The notes: generated from the sequence alone by a model not told the origin. DNA of 64,000 nucleotides from Gemmatimonadaceae bacterium (GCA_025358925.1 JANYHT010000013.1:62001-126000); one strand, 5' to 3'; shown: positions 49,034-59,096, numbered from the stretch's first letter. Numbers and translations are program-made.

Positions 49034-50473
49034 GTGCGCGCGGACATCAGGCGGACGATACACTGTGCTGCGGCGCATCTCACACTGCTGGTGGCGTTCG
49101 CAGCAAGTTCCGCGCTGGCGCAAACGCCGCGAACCGCGCCCGTGACGGTTCCAGTCCCCTACCCGTCGCCGCTGCCCACAGGTCGCGTCACGTATCGCAC
49201 GCTGAGCGAGGCGTATAGTGAATTGGAGCGCATGGCCGTCGCATATCCATTACTCGTCAAGCGATTTGCACTGTCGCACCGCTCGTTGCTCGGTCAAACG
49301 ATGTGGGGGCTCGAGATTTCGCGTGACGTGCAACGAAGCTCGGGCAAGCCCGTTTTCTTGATGACGGGATTGCATCATGCGCGCGAATGGCCGACGGTAG
49401 AGTTGACGATGGAATTTGTGTGGGATGTTCTCAAAAATGATGGCGTCGATGCGCGCATCACCGCGTTGCTTGACGACGTGCGTTTGATCGTGGTGCCTAT
49501 CGTCAATCCAGACGGCTTCGACATGTCGCGTTCGCTCATCAATGAACAGAAACGCAAGAACTGTCGTGTGACGATTGGGAAAGTGCCGACGTGGGCAGAG
49601 TGTGCAGCTCCGCTCAATGCAGACGCTGGCGTGGACAACAACCGCAACTACGGTGCGTTTTGGGGCGGAGGTGGCGCGACCATTGGCGTGTCAGGCGGCA
49701 GTTCACGCGGAGAAGCGCCGTTTTCCGAACCGGAAAATCAGAGTATTCGCGACCTGTTGTCGTCGCATCAAGTGGTGGTCGCACTAAGTAATCACACGCC
49801 GGATGCGAAAGTGTTGCGCGTTCCAAGTGCCGCGGAAGAACCAATTCCGGCCGACGTCATTCCATACGATTCACTCGCACAGGCGCTGGGCGGTGATCTC
49901 AAGTGGCCTGCCGGTCCGTGGCCGAAGATTTATTACGTCGCCAGTGGCACGTTGGAAGAAATTGCGTACTACTCGGCCGGCACTTTTGCTTTCACGTTTG
50001 AAAACGCGCCGGGGCAACGATCATTTCATCCGGCGTATTCATTCGTCATCGATCAATACTTTGGAACCGGCGCATATCCCGGCTCAAGTGCTCGCGCAGG
50101 ATTCATGCGGCTCTACGAAGCAGCGGCAAACCCTGCGCTCCACTCGGTGCTGAACATCAAAGCGCCGGCCGGTGCGACGCTCACGTTACACAAACTGTTC
50201 ACGATGGAGTCATCACCGGTGATTGGCGCGGACAGCGGCAAAGCGCCGGCGCTTACCTTTCCGATGGAGTTGACGTCCACGTTCATTGTGCCACGTGGAC
50301 TCACCGCCGTCACGTGGCATGTAAATCCGTCGGTGCGTCCGAGTCAGCACGCGCAAGCACATCTGCAAGAATCGTGGACGTTGACTTGCGCGTTAGCCGG
50401 GAAGAAACAGTCCGTATCCGTCATGGTGTTGCGCGGCGCCGCCGCTGACGTTGACCTGCATCGGTGTCGGTAG
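49034..50473 (+). CDS. Secreted M14 family zinc carboxypeptidase
   Basis: A 479-residue exported metallocarboxypeptidase. After a signal peptide (LTLLVAFAASSALAQ) the domain holds the zinc ligands His115 and Glu118 in HHAREW and a later His in ALSNHTPDAK, plus the substrate-binding VDNNRNYGAFWGG (Asn-Arg pair). A Glu in the FTFENAPG segment is the likely catalytic base. Unlike the truncated M14 protein at the start of the window it has no glutamine-amidotransferase-like tail but a 110-residue beta-domain. It removes C-terminal residues from peptides. GTG 49034 abuts the upstream TAG, which implies coupled translation. Confidence 0.88.
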   Translation: MRADIRRTIHCAAAHLTLLVAFAASSALAQTPRTAPVTVPVPYPSPLPTGRVTYRTLSEAYSELERMAVAYPLLVKRFALSHRSLLGQTMWGLEISRDVQRSSGKPVFLMTGLHHAREWPTVELTMEFVWDVLKNDGVDARITALLDDVRLIVVPIVNPDGFDMSRSLINEQKRKNCRVTIGKVPTWAECAAPLNADAGVDNNRNYGAFWGGGGATIGVSGGSSRGEAPFSEPENQSIRDLLSSHQVVVALSNHTPDAKVLRVPSAAEEPIPADVIPYDSLAQALGGDLKWPAGPWPKIYYVASGTLEEIAYYSAGTFAFTFENAPGQRSFHPAYSFVIDQYFGTGAYPGSSARAGFMRLYEAAANPALHSVLNIKAPAGATLTLHKLFTMESSPVIGADSGKAPALTFPMELTSTFIVPRGLTAVTWHVNPSVRPSQHAQAHLQESWTLTCALAGKKQSVSVMVLRGAAADVDLHRCR

Positions 50474-50480
50474 TCGCGCT

Positions 50481-53400
50481 TCAGCGCTGCGAAGTCGCTC
50501 GCGCCGTCCCCGTTTTCAACATCCGCATTACTTCGTCGATCGCCGCTTTCAGCTCGCGATCCATCCCCTTTGCGTCGTCCGCCGGTGAGTTTTTGACCCA
50601 AACATCTGGCGGGACACCGAAGTTCTCGAGATCGAATCCATAATTGTTGGGCTTTGTCGGATCCCAACTTACCACCAGCGACCCCGGCGTGCGTACGGCG
50701 CCGCCATTGATCAGCGCGTAGCTGCCCGTTGCGATGACTTGTGCCGACGTTGGATTGCCGACGATGCGGCCGAGGCCAAGCTGACGAAAACCGGCAGGCG
50801 TTACTTCCGCATCCGAGACCGAGCGATAGTTAATCATCATCACCTTCGGTCCAACAATCGCTTGACGCGGACGACGTCCCCATACGCGCGAGCCGTTGCG
50901 ATTATTCCAGAATTGATACGGCTGACGCTCGAGAATATCGAGCAATTCTTGATCGATGTTTCCACCACCGTTGTTTCGAATGTCCACGATGATGCCCTTC
51001 TTTTGCCAGAAGCGATCGATCTCGTTTTGGAAGCGCTCGAGTGACGGTTGGTCCATGGCTTTAATGTGGACGTACGCAATTTGCCCGCTCGTGGCTTTGT
51101 CGACCGAGTCACGATTGTTTTCCACCCACTCCTCGTATTTCGTAATCGCCAAGTTCGTAACGCTCGCGATCCGATATGTTTTTGCATTCGCACCGTCGGT
51201 CGTCTTCGAGACTTTCACGGGCACGTATTCGTTCTCGCTGTCGCTGAGAATTTTCCAGTAGTCGTCACCGGCTTTGACATCAGTGCCGTCGATCGCGAGC
51301 ACGTAGTCGCCGGTGTGAACATCCACCCACTCTTTGTCCGCTGGGCCATCGCGGTACACATGTGACACGCGATATTTGCCGTTCGACGGCTCAAGTTCCA
51401 TGCCTAAGTAGCGCGTACCGTACGTCCGATCGATGGTAACGGAGGACGGACCGCTGACGCCTGTATGCGACGAGCTCAGTTCACCGATCGCGGCGTTCGC
51501 AATGTCGTACACGTCTTCGTTGGTGCCCGCGTATTTCAGTAACGGCTCGTACTTCGCTTTAATTGCGGCCCAGTCTTTCCCGTGCATCTTCGGGTCGTAG
51601 TAGCGGTACTTCATGACGCGATACGACTCATCGAAGATTTGCTGCCATTCTTTGCGACGGTCCACCTTCACGTTGAAGGCAAAGTTGATCGTCTCACCGG
51701 CGCTCGCGGTCGCGCCACCAGTGTTCGCACCACCGCGTCCACCACCGACGCCTACCGCAATCGGAGTACCGCCATTGGCCGGAATGGCGAGGCGTTCGAT
51801 AGGCACCCCAACCTCTGGTGCACCACCACGACCACCGCGACCCGGTGTGCCCGCCGCAATTTGTCCACGGAAATACACTGTGCGTCGATCTGCGGTGGGT
51901 TGCATGCCGACAAACGTTCCGCTGGCGATGCGACGACGGTCACGACCATCGATGCTGACAGAATACAATCCATTCGCTGATGCATCAGGCGCGGCGCCAA
52001 CGGCGCGAGCACCTTGCCCGCCGCGTCCCCCACCACCGCCGATCGCGTAATACACCGTGCGTCCATCACGTGAGAGGAAAAATTGTCCGACACCATTGGT
52101 GCCACTTGTCAGTTCAATCGCACGACGCCCGATCCCAGCGAGATCGGGACGAATGTTGCTCACGTCAGTTGCCAACGCGTCATCTGCAACAACGCCTCCC
52201 GCACCGCCGGTTCGACCACCACGATTGGCCGCACCGCCGTTCACACGACGCGTGCGCTCGCGCACCAACGGATCGTTCGGATCTTCCGCCACTTTCGACA
52301 ACGTCACCGCGAACAACTGATTGCTCGTGCCGTTCCTGTTGGAGGTGAACACCACCGTTTTCCCATCAGGTGTGAGCGCCGCCAAACGTTCATTCCACGG
52401 ATTCTGCGTGACGTTGTACTCCTTCTTCGCCCGAATATCGAAGAGATAGACGTCGGAGTTTTGCTCATCATCGCTATGACTATACAGCAACCAATTTCCG
52501 TCAGCCGAGTATTGGTCGAGCGCAAAACCACCTGCTTGGTTATGCGCGAGTTCCCGCGCGGGCGCCCCCGTGAGGTCTACTTCGAAAATGCGATTGTCTG
52601 ACGTGAACGCGAGCTTTTGTGAATTGTTTGCCCACGTGATTGCACTTTTTTCCGCTGCAATTTTTGTCAGCTTTTTGCGTCCGCCGCTCACGAGATCAAA
52701 CACCCAGATTTCCTGATCGCCCGATTCATCGCTGACGTACGCCAACTTCTTTCCGTCGGGAGAATATGCTTCTTGAACATCGCGCCACGGCGAATTGGTG
52801 ACCTGCGTCCGCTCACCCACACCCTGCTCCGTCGGGACGATCATGATCTCGCCGTGGTAATCGACGGCCAAGTATTCGCCCGAGGGAGAAATGCTGAAGC
52901 CTTCGGCTCTGCTTTGCACCGGTAGAAGGGAGATGTCATTCTCTTTCCGATCAAACGACATCGCAATGGTCAACTTCTTCGACTTGCCGTTCGGTATATC
53001 GATCGTATACAAATCAAAATCGTGCTGGTACACGATGTGTTTGCCATCGGGTGAGATAGAGGGGAAAAATACGCCGCCGTCCTTATGCGACGTGACCTGT
53101 TGCGGTGCCCCACCTTTGGGCGACATACGCCACAAATTGTATGGACCATCGTGTTCGGTCGCGTAGTAAATCATGCCGTCCGCGCCCCACATGGGAAACA
53201 CATTGTTCGACATCGTTTTGAATTGCTTGAGATCGGTGTTGGTGATCTCCGTGATGTCGCCACTCTTGACATTCATCACCGCGATATTTGCCGACGCATT
53301 GCCGCGATATTCTTTCCGCCACGCACTTGGCAAGTTGCGATTGAACGCGATGGTCGCGCCGTCTTGACTTAGCATCCCGGCACGCGCGATGCCCATGCCG

Positions 53401-53879
53401 AGCGGCGATGCTATGCTGCCGTCGAGTAACTGCACGTACAGCGGTGAGCCCCATGCATTGGCGCCGCGCTGACTCGACATGACAACGCCCTTGCCATCCG
53501 GCGTCCAATAGAGCGCTTCATCGTTGCCCGCGTACCACGTAAGCTGTTTCGGCTCGCCGCCATTTGACGGTACGATATACACATCATTGTTGCCGTTGCG
53601 ATTGGAGGTAAACGCAATCGTCCGGCCATCCGGCGAAAATCGTGGTGAAAAGTCGCGGGCCATGTGCGCGGTGATGCGTCGAGGATTCGTGCCGTCGGCG
53701 TCTACCATCCAGATATCGTCCTGATAGGTAAACGCGACGCGCCCATCATTCGCGATGCCGGCCAATCGCGCAAAGCGGATCGGTTCCGGTGCCTGCGCGG
53801 GTAACGTTTGGCCAAGCACAACGACTATCGTTGAAAGCGCGAACCGAACGAGCGGCAGCCGCCACGATGTGCAAACCAT
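50481..53879 (-). CDS. Tricorn-like protease with WD40/TolB propeller and S41-type domain
   Basis: An exported giant peptidase of 1132 residues (signal LPLVRFALSTIVVVLGQTLPA). Residues about 40-540 are TolB-like propeller repeats (DFSPRFSPDGRTIAFTSNRNG, FPSISPDGKHIVYQHD and others). Residues 540-760 form a second propeller interrupted by Gly/Arg-rich loops. A PDZ-like domain (GLGELS..DYVLAIDGTDVKAGD) and the S41/tricorn catalytic domain follow, with SSSHTGV (His) and YRSVSDAE (nucleophile region) and a VDIRNNGGGNID segment. It would degrade peptides in the periplasm. ATG 53879 has a GGAG site. It is the last gene of an operon with a kinase and an S9 peptidase. Confidence 0.87.
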   Translation of the reverse strand: MVCTSWRLPLVRFALSTIVVVLGQTLPAQAPEPIRFARLAGIANDGRVAFTYQDDIWMVDADGTNPRRITAHMARDFSPRFSPDGRTIAFTSNRNGNNDVYIVPSNGGEPKQLTWYAGNDEALYWTPDGKGVVMSSQRGANAWGSPLYVQLLDGSIASPLGMGIARAGMLSQDGATIAFNRNLPSAWRKEYRGNASANIAVMNVKSGDITEITNTDLKQFKTMSNNVFPMWGADGMIYYATEHDGPYNLWRMSPKGGAPQQVTSHKDGGVFFPSISPDGKHIVYQHDFDLYTIDIPNGKSKKLTIAMSFDRKENDISLLPVQSRAEGFSISPSGEYLAVDYHGEIMIVPTEQGVGERTQVTNSPWRDVQEAYSPDGKKLAYVSDESGDQEIWVFDLVSGGRKKLTKIAAEKSAITWANNSQKLAFTSDNRIFEVDLTGAPARELAHNQAGGFALDQYSADGNWLLYSHSDDEQNSDVYLFDIRAKKEYNVTQNPWNERLAALTPDGKTVVFTSNRNGTSNQLFAVTLSKVAEDPNDPLVRERTRRVNGGAANRGGRTGGAGGVVADDALATDVSNIRPDLAGIGRRAIELTSGTNGVGQFFLSRDGRTVYYAIGGGGGRGGQGARAVGAAPDASANGLYSVSIDGRDRRRIASGTFVGMQPTADRRTVYFRGQIAAGTPGRGGRGGAPEVGVPIERLAIPANGGTPIAVGVGGGRGGANTGGATASAGETINFAFNVKVDRRKEWQQIFDESYRVMKYRYYDPKMHGKDWAAIKAKYEPLLKYAGTNEDVYDIANAAIGELSSSHTGVSGPSSVTIDRTYGTRYLGMELEPSNGKYRVSHVYRDGPADKEWVDVHTGDYVLAIDGTDVKAGDDYWKILSDSENEYVPVKVSKTTDGANAKTYRIASVTNLAITKYEEWVENNRDSVDKATSGQIAYVHIKAMDQPSLERFQNEIDRFWQKKGIIVDIRNNGGGNIDQELLDILERQPYQFWNNRNGSRVWGRRPRQAIVGPKVMMINYRSVSDAEVTPAGFRQLGLGRIVGNPTSAQVIATGSYALINGGAVRTPGSLVVSWDPTKPNNYGFDLENFGVPPDVWVKNSPADDAKGMDRELKAAIDEVMRMLKTGTARATSQR

Positions 53880-53961
53880 ACGACACTCCGAACAGATGAT
53901 GGACAAACGGTGACCTGCAGCGCTGGAGCCGACAACCGGCTCAGCACTTGCCAACAATACG

Positions 53962-55581
53962 TCATCGAGAATCGAGACGTTGTTCCAGCACTCGCAACCG
54001 ACACTCAATGTCGTCTAGCCGACCATCGGGTGCCGCAACGGACTTTGCACTCACCGGTTTCGCTGTTGCCCTCGCAACGGCGACGACTGCACGCGCTTTT
54101 GGACGCGTGATGCCGGAGGACATTTGTGACGTGCGCGAGCCGCCCATCAGCAACGCACCAAGCGGACCGCCCCAAAACGCATTGGCAATGCGTTGGAGTA
54201 TCGGGCGTCGATATGGGTCGATCACGAAGAGCATCGCCGCCACGACCATGCCGCACACACCAAAAATCGCCAGCGTTGCGCCGGATCGCGACAGCGAGAA
54301 ATAGCCTGGCTTGTACTCAACGCGCCGCGCCATGCCCGCGATCACATTATACAGTCCGATCAAAAACGCCGGACCTGCAAAGAACAAGCGGATACGACGT
54401 CTGCGCGCGACGCCCGGTACGGTCAGCCCCTGCGCTCGCGCCTCGTCGCCTTCGTCCATAATCGCGCGCAATCCTTTGCGCAGCGCGCCGTGATCAAACC
54501 CTAAGCTTCGCAACGTACGCGCTTGCCGAGCGATGGTCATCAACAGCACGAACTCTAGGGCGACGGCGACGCTGACCGTCATCAACTGATCAAGTCTCGC
54601 CTCTCGTTCGGCACGTGTGTAGTTCACGACTGCGAGCACGGCAACCATCCCGGCATTGACGACATAGCTCTTGCCGTTTTGTTGAAATAGTCGCACGGGC
54701 AATGGTACATCGGGCGCGGAGAGTTGCGCGGCGTCAATTGCTTCAACAAGCGACTCTGCCGTTGGGAACCGTTCGACCGGATCTTTGCGCAGCAACCGAT
54801 CGATAGCGTCGGCCAACGGGGCTGGCAAGTCGGCGCGCGCACTGGATACCGGCGGCACTGTTTCCGTGAGTTGTTTGACCAGCGTTTTTTGCGTGGTCTC
54901 GCCACTGATCGCCAACACTCCAGTCACCGTATACCACGCAACAAGTCCGAGCGAATACAAATCGCTGCGTCCATCCACTTGGTCGCCCGACGCTTGCTCC
55001 GGACTCATAAATTCAGGCGTTCCCACGACTTCGCCAACGCGCGTTAATCCGGCGCGCGATTCAGTCGGCGCGGCGGCAATCGTACGCGAAATTCCAAAGT
55101 CCATGACCAGTGCGCGACCAGTCGCACGCTCCAACATGATGTTATCCGGTTTGATGTCGCGGTGCACGACACCACGCCCGTGCGCATAGGCCAGCGCGTA
55201 CCCAACATCCTGCAGCAATCGCACCGCTTCTTTTATCGTGAGTGGGCCTGCGCGCAGCACGCGCTCCGCAACACTTTCTCCTTCGACATAACCCATCGCC
55301 ATCGCCAATACGTTGCCGCGGTCTTCGACCGCAAACACCGGCACAATATTGGGATGCGAAAATCCCGCCGCCGTTCGTGTCTCCCGCAAAAAGCGTTCAC
55401 GCAAATCCGGTTGCGACGCAAACTCACTTGGCAACACCTTGATGGCGACCGAGCGGTCCAGTTGCAAATCCCGCGCGAGATACACGGCACCCATGCCGCC
55501 GCGGCCGAGCTGCCGACCAATTGAATATCGATCGGCTAACAAAGTACGCAGCGCATCAAGATCGAGCGTTGCGTCAGTCAC
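53962..55581 (-). CDS. Membrane-bound Ser/Thr protein kinase (PknB type)
   Basis: A transmembrane Hanks-type kinase of 539 residues. The glycine loop LGRGGMGAVYL is at about residues 25-35, the ATP lysine at 48 (VAIKV), the catalytic HRDIKPDN at 140-147, DFG at 161-163 and the SPEQA segment near 193. The kinase domain is followed by about four membrane helices (MVAVLAVVNY, VALEFVLLMTIA, AGPAFLIGLYNVIAG, LAIFGVCGMVVAAMLFVI) and a C-terminal coiled tail. GTG 55581 overlaps the stop of the S9 peptidase gene by GTGA, which I prefer over ATG 55644, where the overlap would be 67 bp. The signal it senses is unknown. Confidence 0.88.
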   Translation of the reverse strand: MTDATLDLDALRTLLADRYSIGRQLGRGGMGAVYLARDLQLDRSVAIKVLPSEFASQPDLRERFLRETRTAAGFSHPNIVPVFAVEDRGNVLAMAMGYVEGESVAERVLRAGPLTIKEAVRLLQDVGYALAYAHGRGVVHRDIKPDNIMLERATGRALVMDFGISRTIAAAPTESRAGLTRVGEVVGTPEFMSPEQASGDQVDGRSDLYSLGLVAWYTVTGVLAISGETTQKTLVKQLTETVPPVSSARADLPAPLADAIDRLLRKDPVERFPTAESLVEAIDAAQLSAPDVPLPVRLFQQNGKSYVVNAGMVAVLAVVNYTRAEREARLDQLMTVSVAVALEFVLLMTIARQARTLRSLGFDHGALRKGLRAIMDEGDEARAQGLTVPGVARRRRIRLFFAGPAFLIGLYNVIAGMARRVEYKPGYFSLSRSGATLAIFGVCGMVVAAMLFVIDPYRRPILQRIANAFWGGPLGALLMGGSRTSQMSSGITRPKARAVVAVARATAKPVSAKSVAAPDGRLDDIECRLRVLEQRLDSR

Positions 55582-56753
55582 TCCGGTTGCACGCGCACGG
55601 GTGCGATTGGTTTCGAGCGATCTTCTGCTGGTTTCAGGTTCCATTCAAAAAATGTCCACGTGCGATTCCAGGAATCGATCTGTGCTGGCGAATCCACCCG
55701 TACGAGCGTTACGGGATCAACACGGCGACTAAACGCATGTCCGACCGATGCGCCCCACGGCGCGGGGTCAACGTAAATTTTTGTTTCTGCGAGATCGGGT
55801 TTCAGTGCGCGCAGTTTCCAGACTAACTGCTGATCTTCGACATAGTTCACGTCCTGATCATTCGTTGCGACATGCACCAACAGTGGAATGTTCAAATTCT
55901 CGACGTGGTAAAGCGGCGAGCGCTTGATGTATTCTTCCGGTTTCTCGTACGGCAATCCACGAATTGCTGGTTCGGCCGCAAAGTCGCGCGCGTAACTCGG
56001 CCCTTTGTAGCCTAACCGAAAGATCAAATTGGTCACGGGCACGATGGCGGCCGCCGCTTTGATGCGCGTCCCCGGCTTCGTGGCGTTCAGCGTGGCGATA
56101 AAGCCGCCGTGACTCCATCCCATCATGCCCACGCGCGCCGTATCCACGTACGCGAGAGTTTTGAGATACTCAAATGCTGACATCGCATCAGCGACTTCGT
56201 TCCCACCGTAGTCGATAGCCATATGCCATGCTTCGCCGTGCCCCGTGCTACCGCGATAATCAGGCGTGACTACCACATACCCGCGGTCAACCGCTTCCTT
56301 CACAAACGGCAACATGGACTGATCCCAGTTGCCATGAACGCCGCCATGCACCCAAATCATGGCCGCATGTCCACGTGCGCCTCGCTTGTTCAATGGCGCG
56401 AACAGATACGCCGGCACATCGGCACCGTCGGCTGTGCTTTTATACGTGATCTTTTTGAAGTCGACGAGACCTTTAAAGCGCGCGGCGTAAATGCTGTCCG
56501 TTTTTGCCTTGGCCACGACACTCGTATTGAAGTTGGCCGTGGGCAGGTCTTTCGGATCGTTGCTGACATAGAGTTGTCGCGCCCGTACGCTGTCCACCGT
56601 ACCTTGAAAACCGCGGGTCGCGGCACCGCTGGGTGCTGGCGCGACTGACGATGACTGCGGATTGACTGCACCAGATGAGGTGCCGCTTTTCGCGCTTGCA
56701 CAAGCGCTAAGGAGCAGCATGCATGCGGCGGAACAAACAGTGGTACGACGCAT
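55578..56753 (-). CDS. S9 (prolyl oligopeptidase) family lipoprotein
   Basis: A secreted lipoprotein of 391 residues (CSAACMLLLSAC lipobox) in the alpha/beta-hydrolase part of the S9 family, without an N-terminal propeller. The catalytic triad is complete: Ser in GWSHGGF, Asp in NDQDVN and His in GHAFSRR. An ITYKSTADGADVPAYLFAP segment and MIWVHGGVHGNW (oxyanion hole) precede it. It probably hydrolyses peptides or esters outside the cytoplasm. ATG 56753 is used because the longer frame upstream is unconserved. It is coupled to the kinase gene by a GTGA overlap and forms an operon with the tricorn protease. Confidence 0.87.
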   Translation of the reverse strand: MRRTTVCSAACMLLLSACASAKSGTSSGAVNPQSSSVAPAPSGAATRGFQGTVDSVRARQLYVSNDPKDLPTANFNTSVVAKAKTDSIYAARFKGLVDFKKITYKSTADGADVPAYLFAPLNKRGARGHAAMIWVHGGVHGNWDQSMLPFVKEAVDRGYVVVTPDYRGSTGHGEAWHMAIDYGGNEVADAMSAFEYLKTLAYVDTARVGMMGWSHGGFIATLNATKPGTRIKAAAAIVPVTNLIFRLGYKGPSYARDFAAEPAIRGLPYEKPEEYIKRSPLYHVENLNIPLLVHVATNDQDVNYVEDQQLVWKLRALKPDLAETKIYVDPAPWGASVGHAFSRRVDPVTLVRVDSPAQIDSWNRTWTFFEWNLKPAEDRSKPIAPVRVQPE

Positions 56754-56852
56754 CGACCGATTCTCGAAAGATGAGGAAGGAATAACCTTCGAGAGGATCG
56801 TGCCCGCCCGCACCCGACGCAAGCCCTTCGCACAGTCGAATCAAGCCAATCC

Positions 56853-57833
56853 TTACATTTTATCCGCAAGCACACGCGCAAAGACGTCTGCATCCACATT
56901 GCTGCCGCACAGCGTAATGCCAACACGTTGCAACGCCAACAGCTTTCGCTGTTGCATCGCCGCCGCCCACGACGCCGCACCCGCACCCTCGGCAACATTG
57001 TGTGTATCGGTAAAGAGCTGTCGCATCGCGATGGCCACTTCATCATCCGTGACGGCCACAATGCTGTGCACGTGCTGCAAAATCAGCGCGAGCGAAGCGG
57101 CATCGGGGACACGACACGCTAAACCGTCGGCCAGCTTTGTCGTGACCGCACGCTCCACTGCATGCCCAGCAAGAAACGAATCGTGATAGGCCATCGCGTG
57201 CGCCGACACTACACCCACAACGCGCGTTGATGCGCCAACAATGGCTTTCGCAGACACGCACGCGCTAATGCCCGACCCTTGTCCAATCGGCACGAAAACA
57301 ACATCGGGAAAGTCAATGTCGCGATTCGCAAAACTCTCAAAGAATTCCATCCAACTCGTCGCCACACCGCGCACCAAGTCGCGATGAAAGCTCGGCACAA
57401 AATGCAGGTCGCGTTGTTGTGACAAGTGCGCCGCGTGTTCGCGCGCTTGCTGAAAATCGTTACCATGTTCAACGAGTGTAGCGCCAAGCGCGCGCATGGC
57501 CGCGTTCTTTTCTTTTGAATTGCCAAACGGCACGACAACGGTGCACGGCAGGTTGAACGCTGCCGCAGCACGCGCAACTGACTGTCCGTGATTCCCGCGC
57601 GTTGCCGCAACAACACCAGGACAATTTGCGTTGCGCGCAATGAGTTCGTGCATATACACCACGCCACCGCGCACCTTGAAGGCACCAAGTGGTGCGTGAT
57701 TTTCGTGCTTCACATAAGCGTCCGCGCCAAGGCGCTCGCTTAGGAGCGGCCACCAATGGGTTGGCGTGGGCATGACATGCGGCGCCACAATTGCGCGCGC
57801 GGTTTCCACTTCGTGTGCAGTGAGCAGATCCAT
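56853..57833 (-). CDS. PLP-dependent threonine/serine dehydratase-like enzyme
   Basis: A fold-type II PLP enzyme of 326 residues. The PLP lysine is Lys53 in LGAFKVRGG, the substrate-binding loop is ATRGNHGQ (residues about 79-86) and the phosphate-binding glycine loop is PIGQGSG. The family includes threonine dehydratase and serine/threonine deaminases, which make 2-oxo acids and ammonia. There is no C-terminal ACT domain, so it is of the catabolic or racemase-like type and not allosterically controlled by isoleucine. ATG 57833 is preferred over the TTG at 57848. It is 17 bp downstream of the adhesin-E-like gene. Confidence 0.85.
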   Translation of the reverse strand: MDLLTAHEVETARAIVAPHVMPTPTHWWPLLSERLGADAYVKHENHAPLGAFKVRGGVVYMHELIARNANCPGVVAATRGNHGQSVARAAAAFNLPCTVVVPFGNSKEKNAAMRALGATLVEHGNDFQQAREHAAHLSQQRDLHFVPSFHRDLVRGVATSWMEFFESFANRDIDFPDVVFVPIGQGSGISACVSAKAIVGASTRVVGVVSAHAMAYHDSFLAGHAVERAVTTKLADGLACRVPDAASLALILQHVHSIVAVTDDEVAIAMRQLFTDTHNVAEGAGAASWAAAMQQRKLLALQRVGITLCGSNVDADVFARVLADKM

Positions 57834-57850
57834 GGAATGTGCTGTCAACG

Positions 57851-58276
57851 TTACGGTTTTTTGCAGAGATAGGTCATCGCGACATCGGGCAGTGAGCCTT
57901 TGATTGGCGATCCGTACCCCGGAATCCCAACCACTTTATGACTGCCGATTTTCTGCCCTTTCTCATCGAGGAAATACCAATTTTCTTTCACCGCGACGAC
58001 CCACTTCGCGCAATCAAACATCGCAATCGTCCGTGAACTCCGCAAATCTCCGCCCGGCGTTTTCACTGGCTGAATGAAGCGCGCACGAACCGTGGCATGT
58101 ACAATACCATTCGCGCGGCGCACGGACCCAATCTCGAGCAACACCGGGTTGCCGACCATCGTCGTGCCGATTTCCACAAGTTCTTGCGCAGCCGCTGGCG
58201 CAACCAAAAATGACATATGGTACGAAGCAACGCCCGCAGCGCACACGATTAAACGGCAACGCGACGTCCAATTCAC
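57851..58276 (-). CDS. Surface-adhesin-E-like exported protein
   Basis: A 141-residue exported protein with a signal peptide (LIVCAAGVASYHMSFLVAPAAA). The mature domain resembles the surface-adhesin E/CNP1 family: MVGNPVLLEIGSVRR, VRARFIQPVKTPGG, IAMFDCAKWVVAVKENWYF and a final Cys in TYLCKK, with one likely disulfide. GTG 58276 is chosen because it has a strong AGGGAG site; the ORF start at 58306 is a TTG with none. The family is small and its exact role is unknown, though related proteins bind the envelope. Confidence 0.75.
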   Translation of the reverse strand: MNWTSRCRLIVCAAGVASYHMSFLVAPAAAQELVEIGTTMVGNPVLLEIGSVRRANGIVHATVRARFIQPVKTPGGDLRSSRTIAMFDCAKWVVAVKENWYFLDEKGQKIGSHKVVGIPGYGSPIKGSLPDVAMTYLCKKP

Positions 58277-58361
58277 GGAGACTCCCTGGTAACGAGACTC
58301 TCGCAAAGTGGCGTCGCGCTCAGCGTGGGGCTACTGCGTTCCCATCATGCCTGCGCCCGCA

Positions 58362-59096
58362 TCAACGCCGACCGTGGCCGCGATAGACTGGACGAAGGAT
58401 CGGAAAGTATCCGCCATATCCCAGTCCGAACGAGAGTCCGGAGCGGTAATACGGATCGTACATGCCGTACGGTGAAAACCATGGGTCATACCAACTGCCG
58501 TATCGTGCATATCGCGACGGCGCATTCCGCGACGTTCCGTATGCGTTTTTCGGCAACGGCGCACCCACGTGATACGCAGCGACATCATAATCGAAGTGGC
58601 CACCCGTCATCCGGTCAACGATGCTGAGCAGCGCGCTTTCCGGATCACGTCCGCCGCTATCGGGCACGAAGGCAGCAACATTCCAACGGTCACCAGTGAC
58701 AAATGCGGCGACGTTGAACGGTTGATCAGTTCGGGCAGCGAGAATAAGCCCCGAACCCGCGCGTTCGCTGACGGTGAACGCGTCACGATCACCGCGACCG
58801 CGCACCTCTAACTCTTTTCCGCCGCGAACCCGATCTTGGTCAGTGGGGTCCACCGGGAAAAGCACCTTAACGCGCCCTTCACTATCCATGCGCAAGACGA
58901 TGAGATGCCCATCAGCTGCAGTTTTTACCTTCACCTTCGCGTTGTCGCCCGTGAGGAGCGCGTCTTCGGACAAGCGCACTCGGACCTTCGGGTCTCCGTT
59001 GAAATTCCCTTTGGCTATCCCGTTGGCATGCTCGGCCGACGCAGTGTGCGCCGCTGCAAGCAGCATGATCGAGGCAGTGAGTGTGACGTGCTTCAT
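58362..59096 (-). CDS. DUF4384 domain-containing exported protein
   Basis: A 244-residue exported protein (signal VTLTASIMLLAAAHTASA). Residues about 35-130 form the DUF4384 beta-domain with KVRVRLSEDALLTGDNAKVK, then HLIVLRMDSEGRVKVLFP. The C-terminal 70 residues are low-complexity and rich in Tyr, Gly, Arg and Pro (RYARYGSWYDPWFSPYG...). DUF4384 often accompanies caspase-like or kinase-linked signalling proteins but none is adjacent here. It faces the DUF3300 gene across 216 bp of divergent sequence. Its start ATG has a TTGGAG site. Confidence 0.82.
   Translation of the reverse strand: MKHVTLTASIMLLAAAHTASAEHANGIAKGNFNGDPKVRVRLSEDALLTGDNAKVKVKTAADGHLIVLRMDSEGRVKVLFPVDPTDQDRVRGGKELEVRGRGDRDAFTVSERAGSGLILAARTDQPFNVAAFVTGDRWNVAAFVPDSGGRDPESALLSIVDRMTGGHFDYDVAAYHVGAPLPKNAYGTSRNAPSRYARYGSWYDPWFSPYGMYDPYYRSGLSFGLGYGGYFPILRPVYRGHGRR

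Noticed and set aside
55582-55644. ATG 55644 as the kinase start
   Set aside because: It would overlap the S9 gene by 67 bp; the GTG at 55581 gives a GTGA overlap and loses only an unconserved basic stretch.
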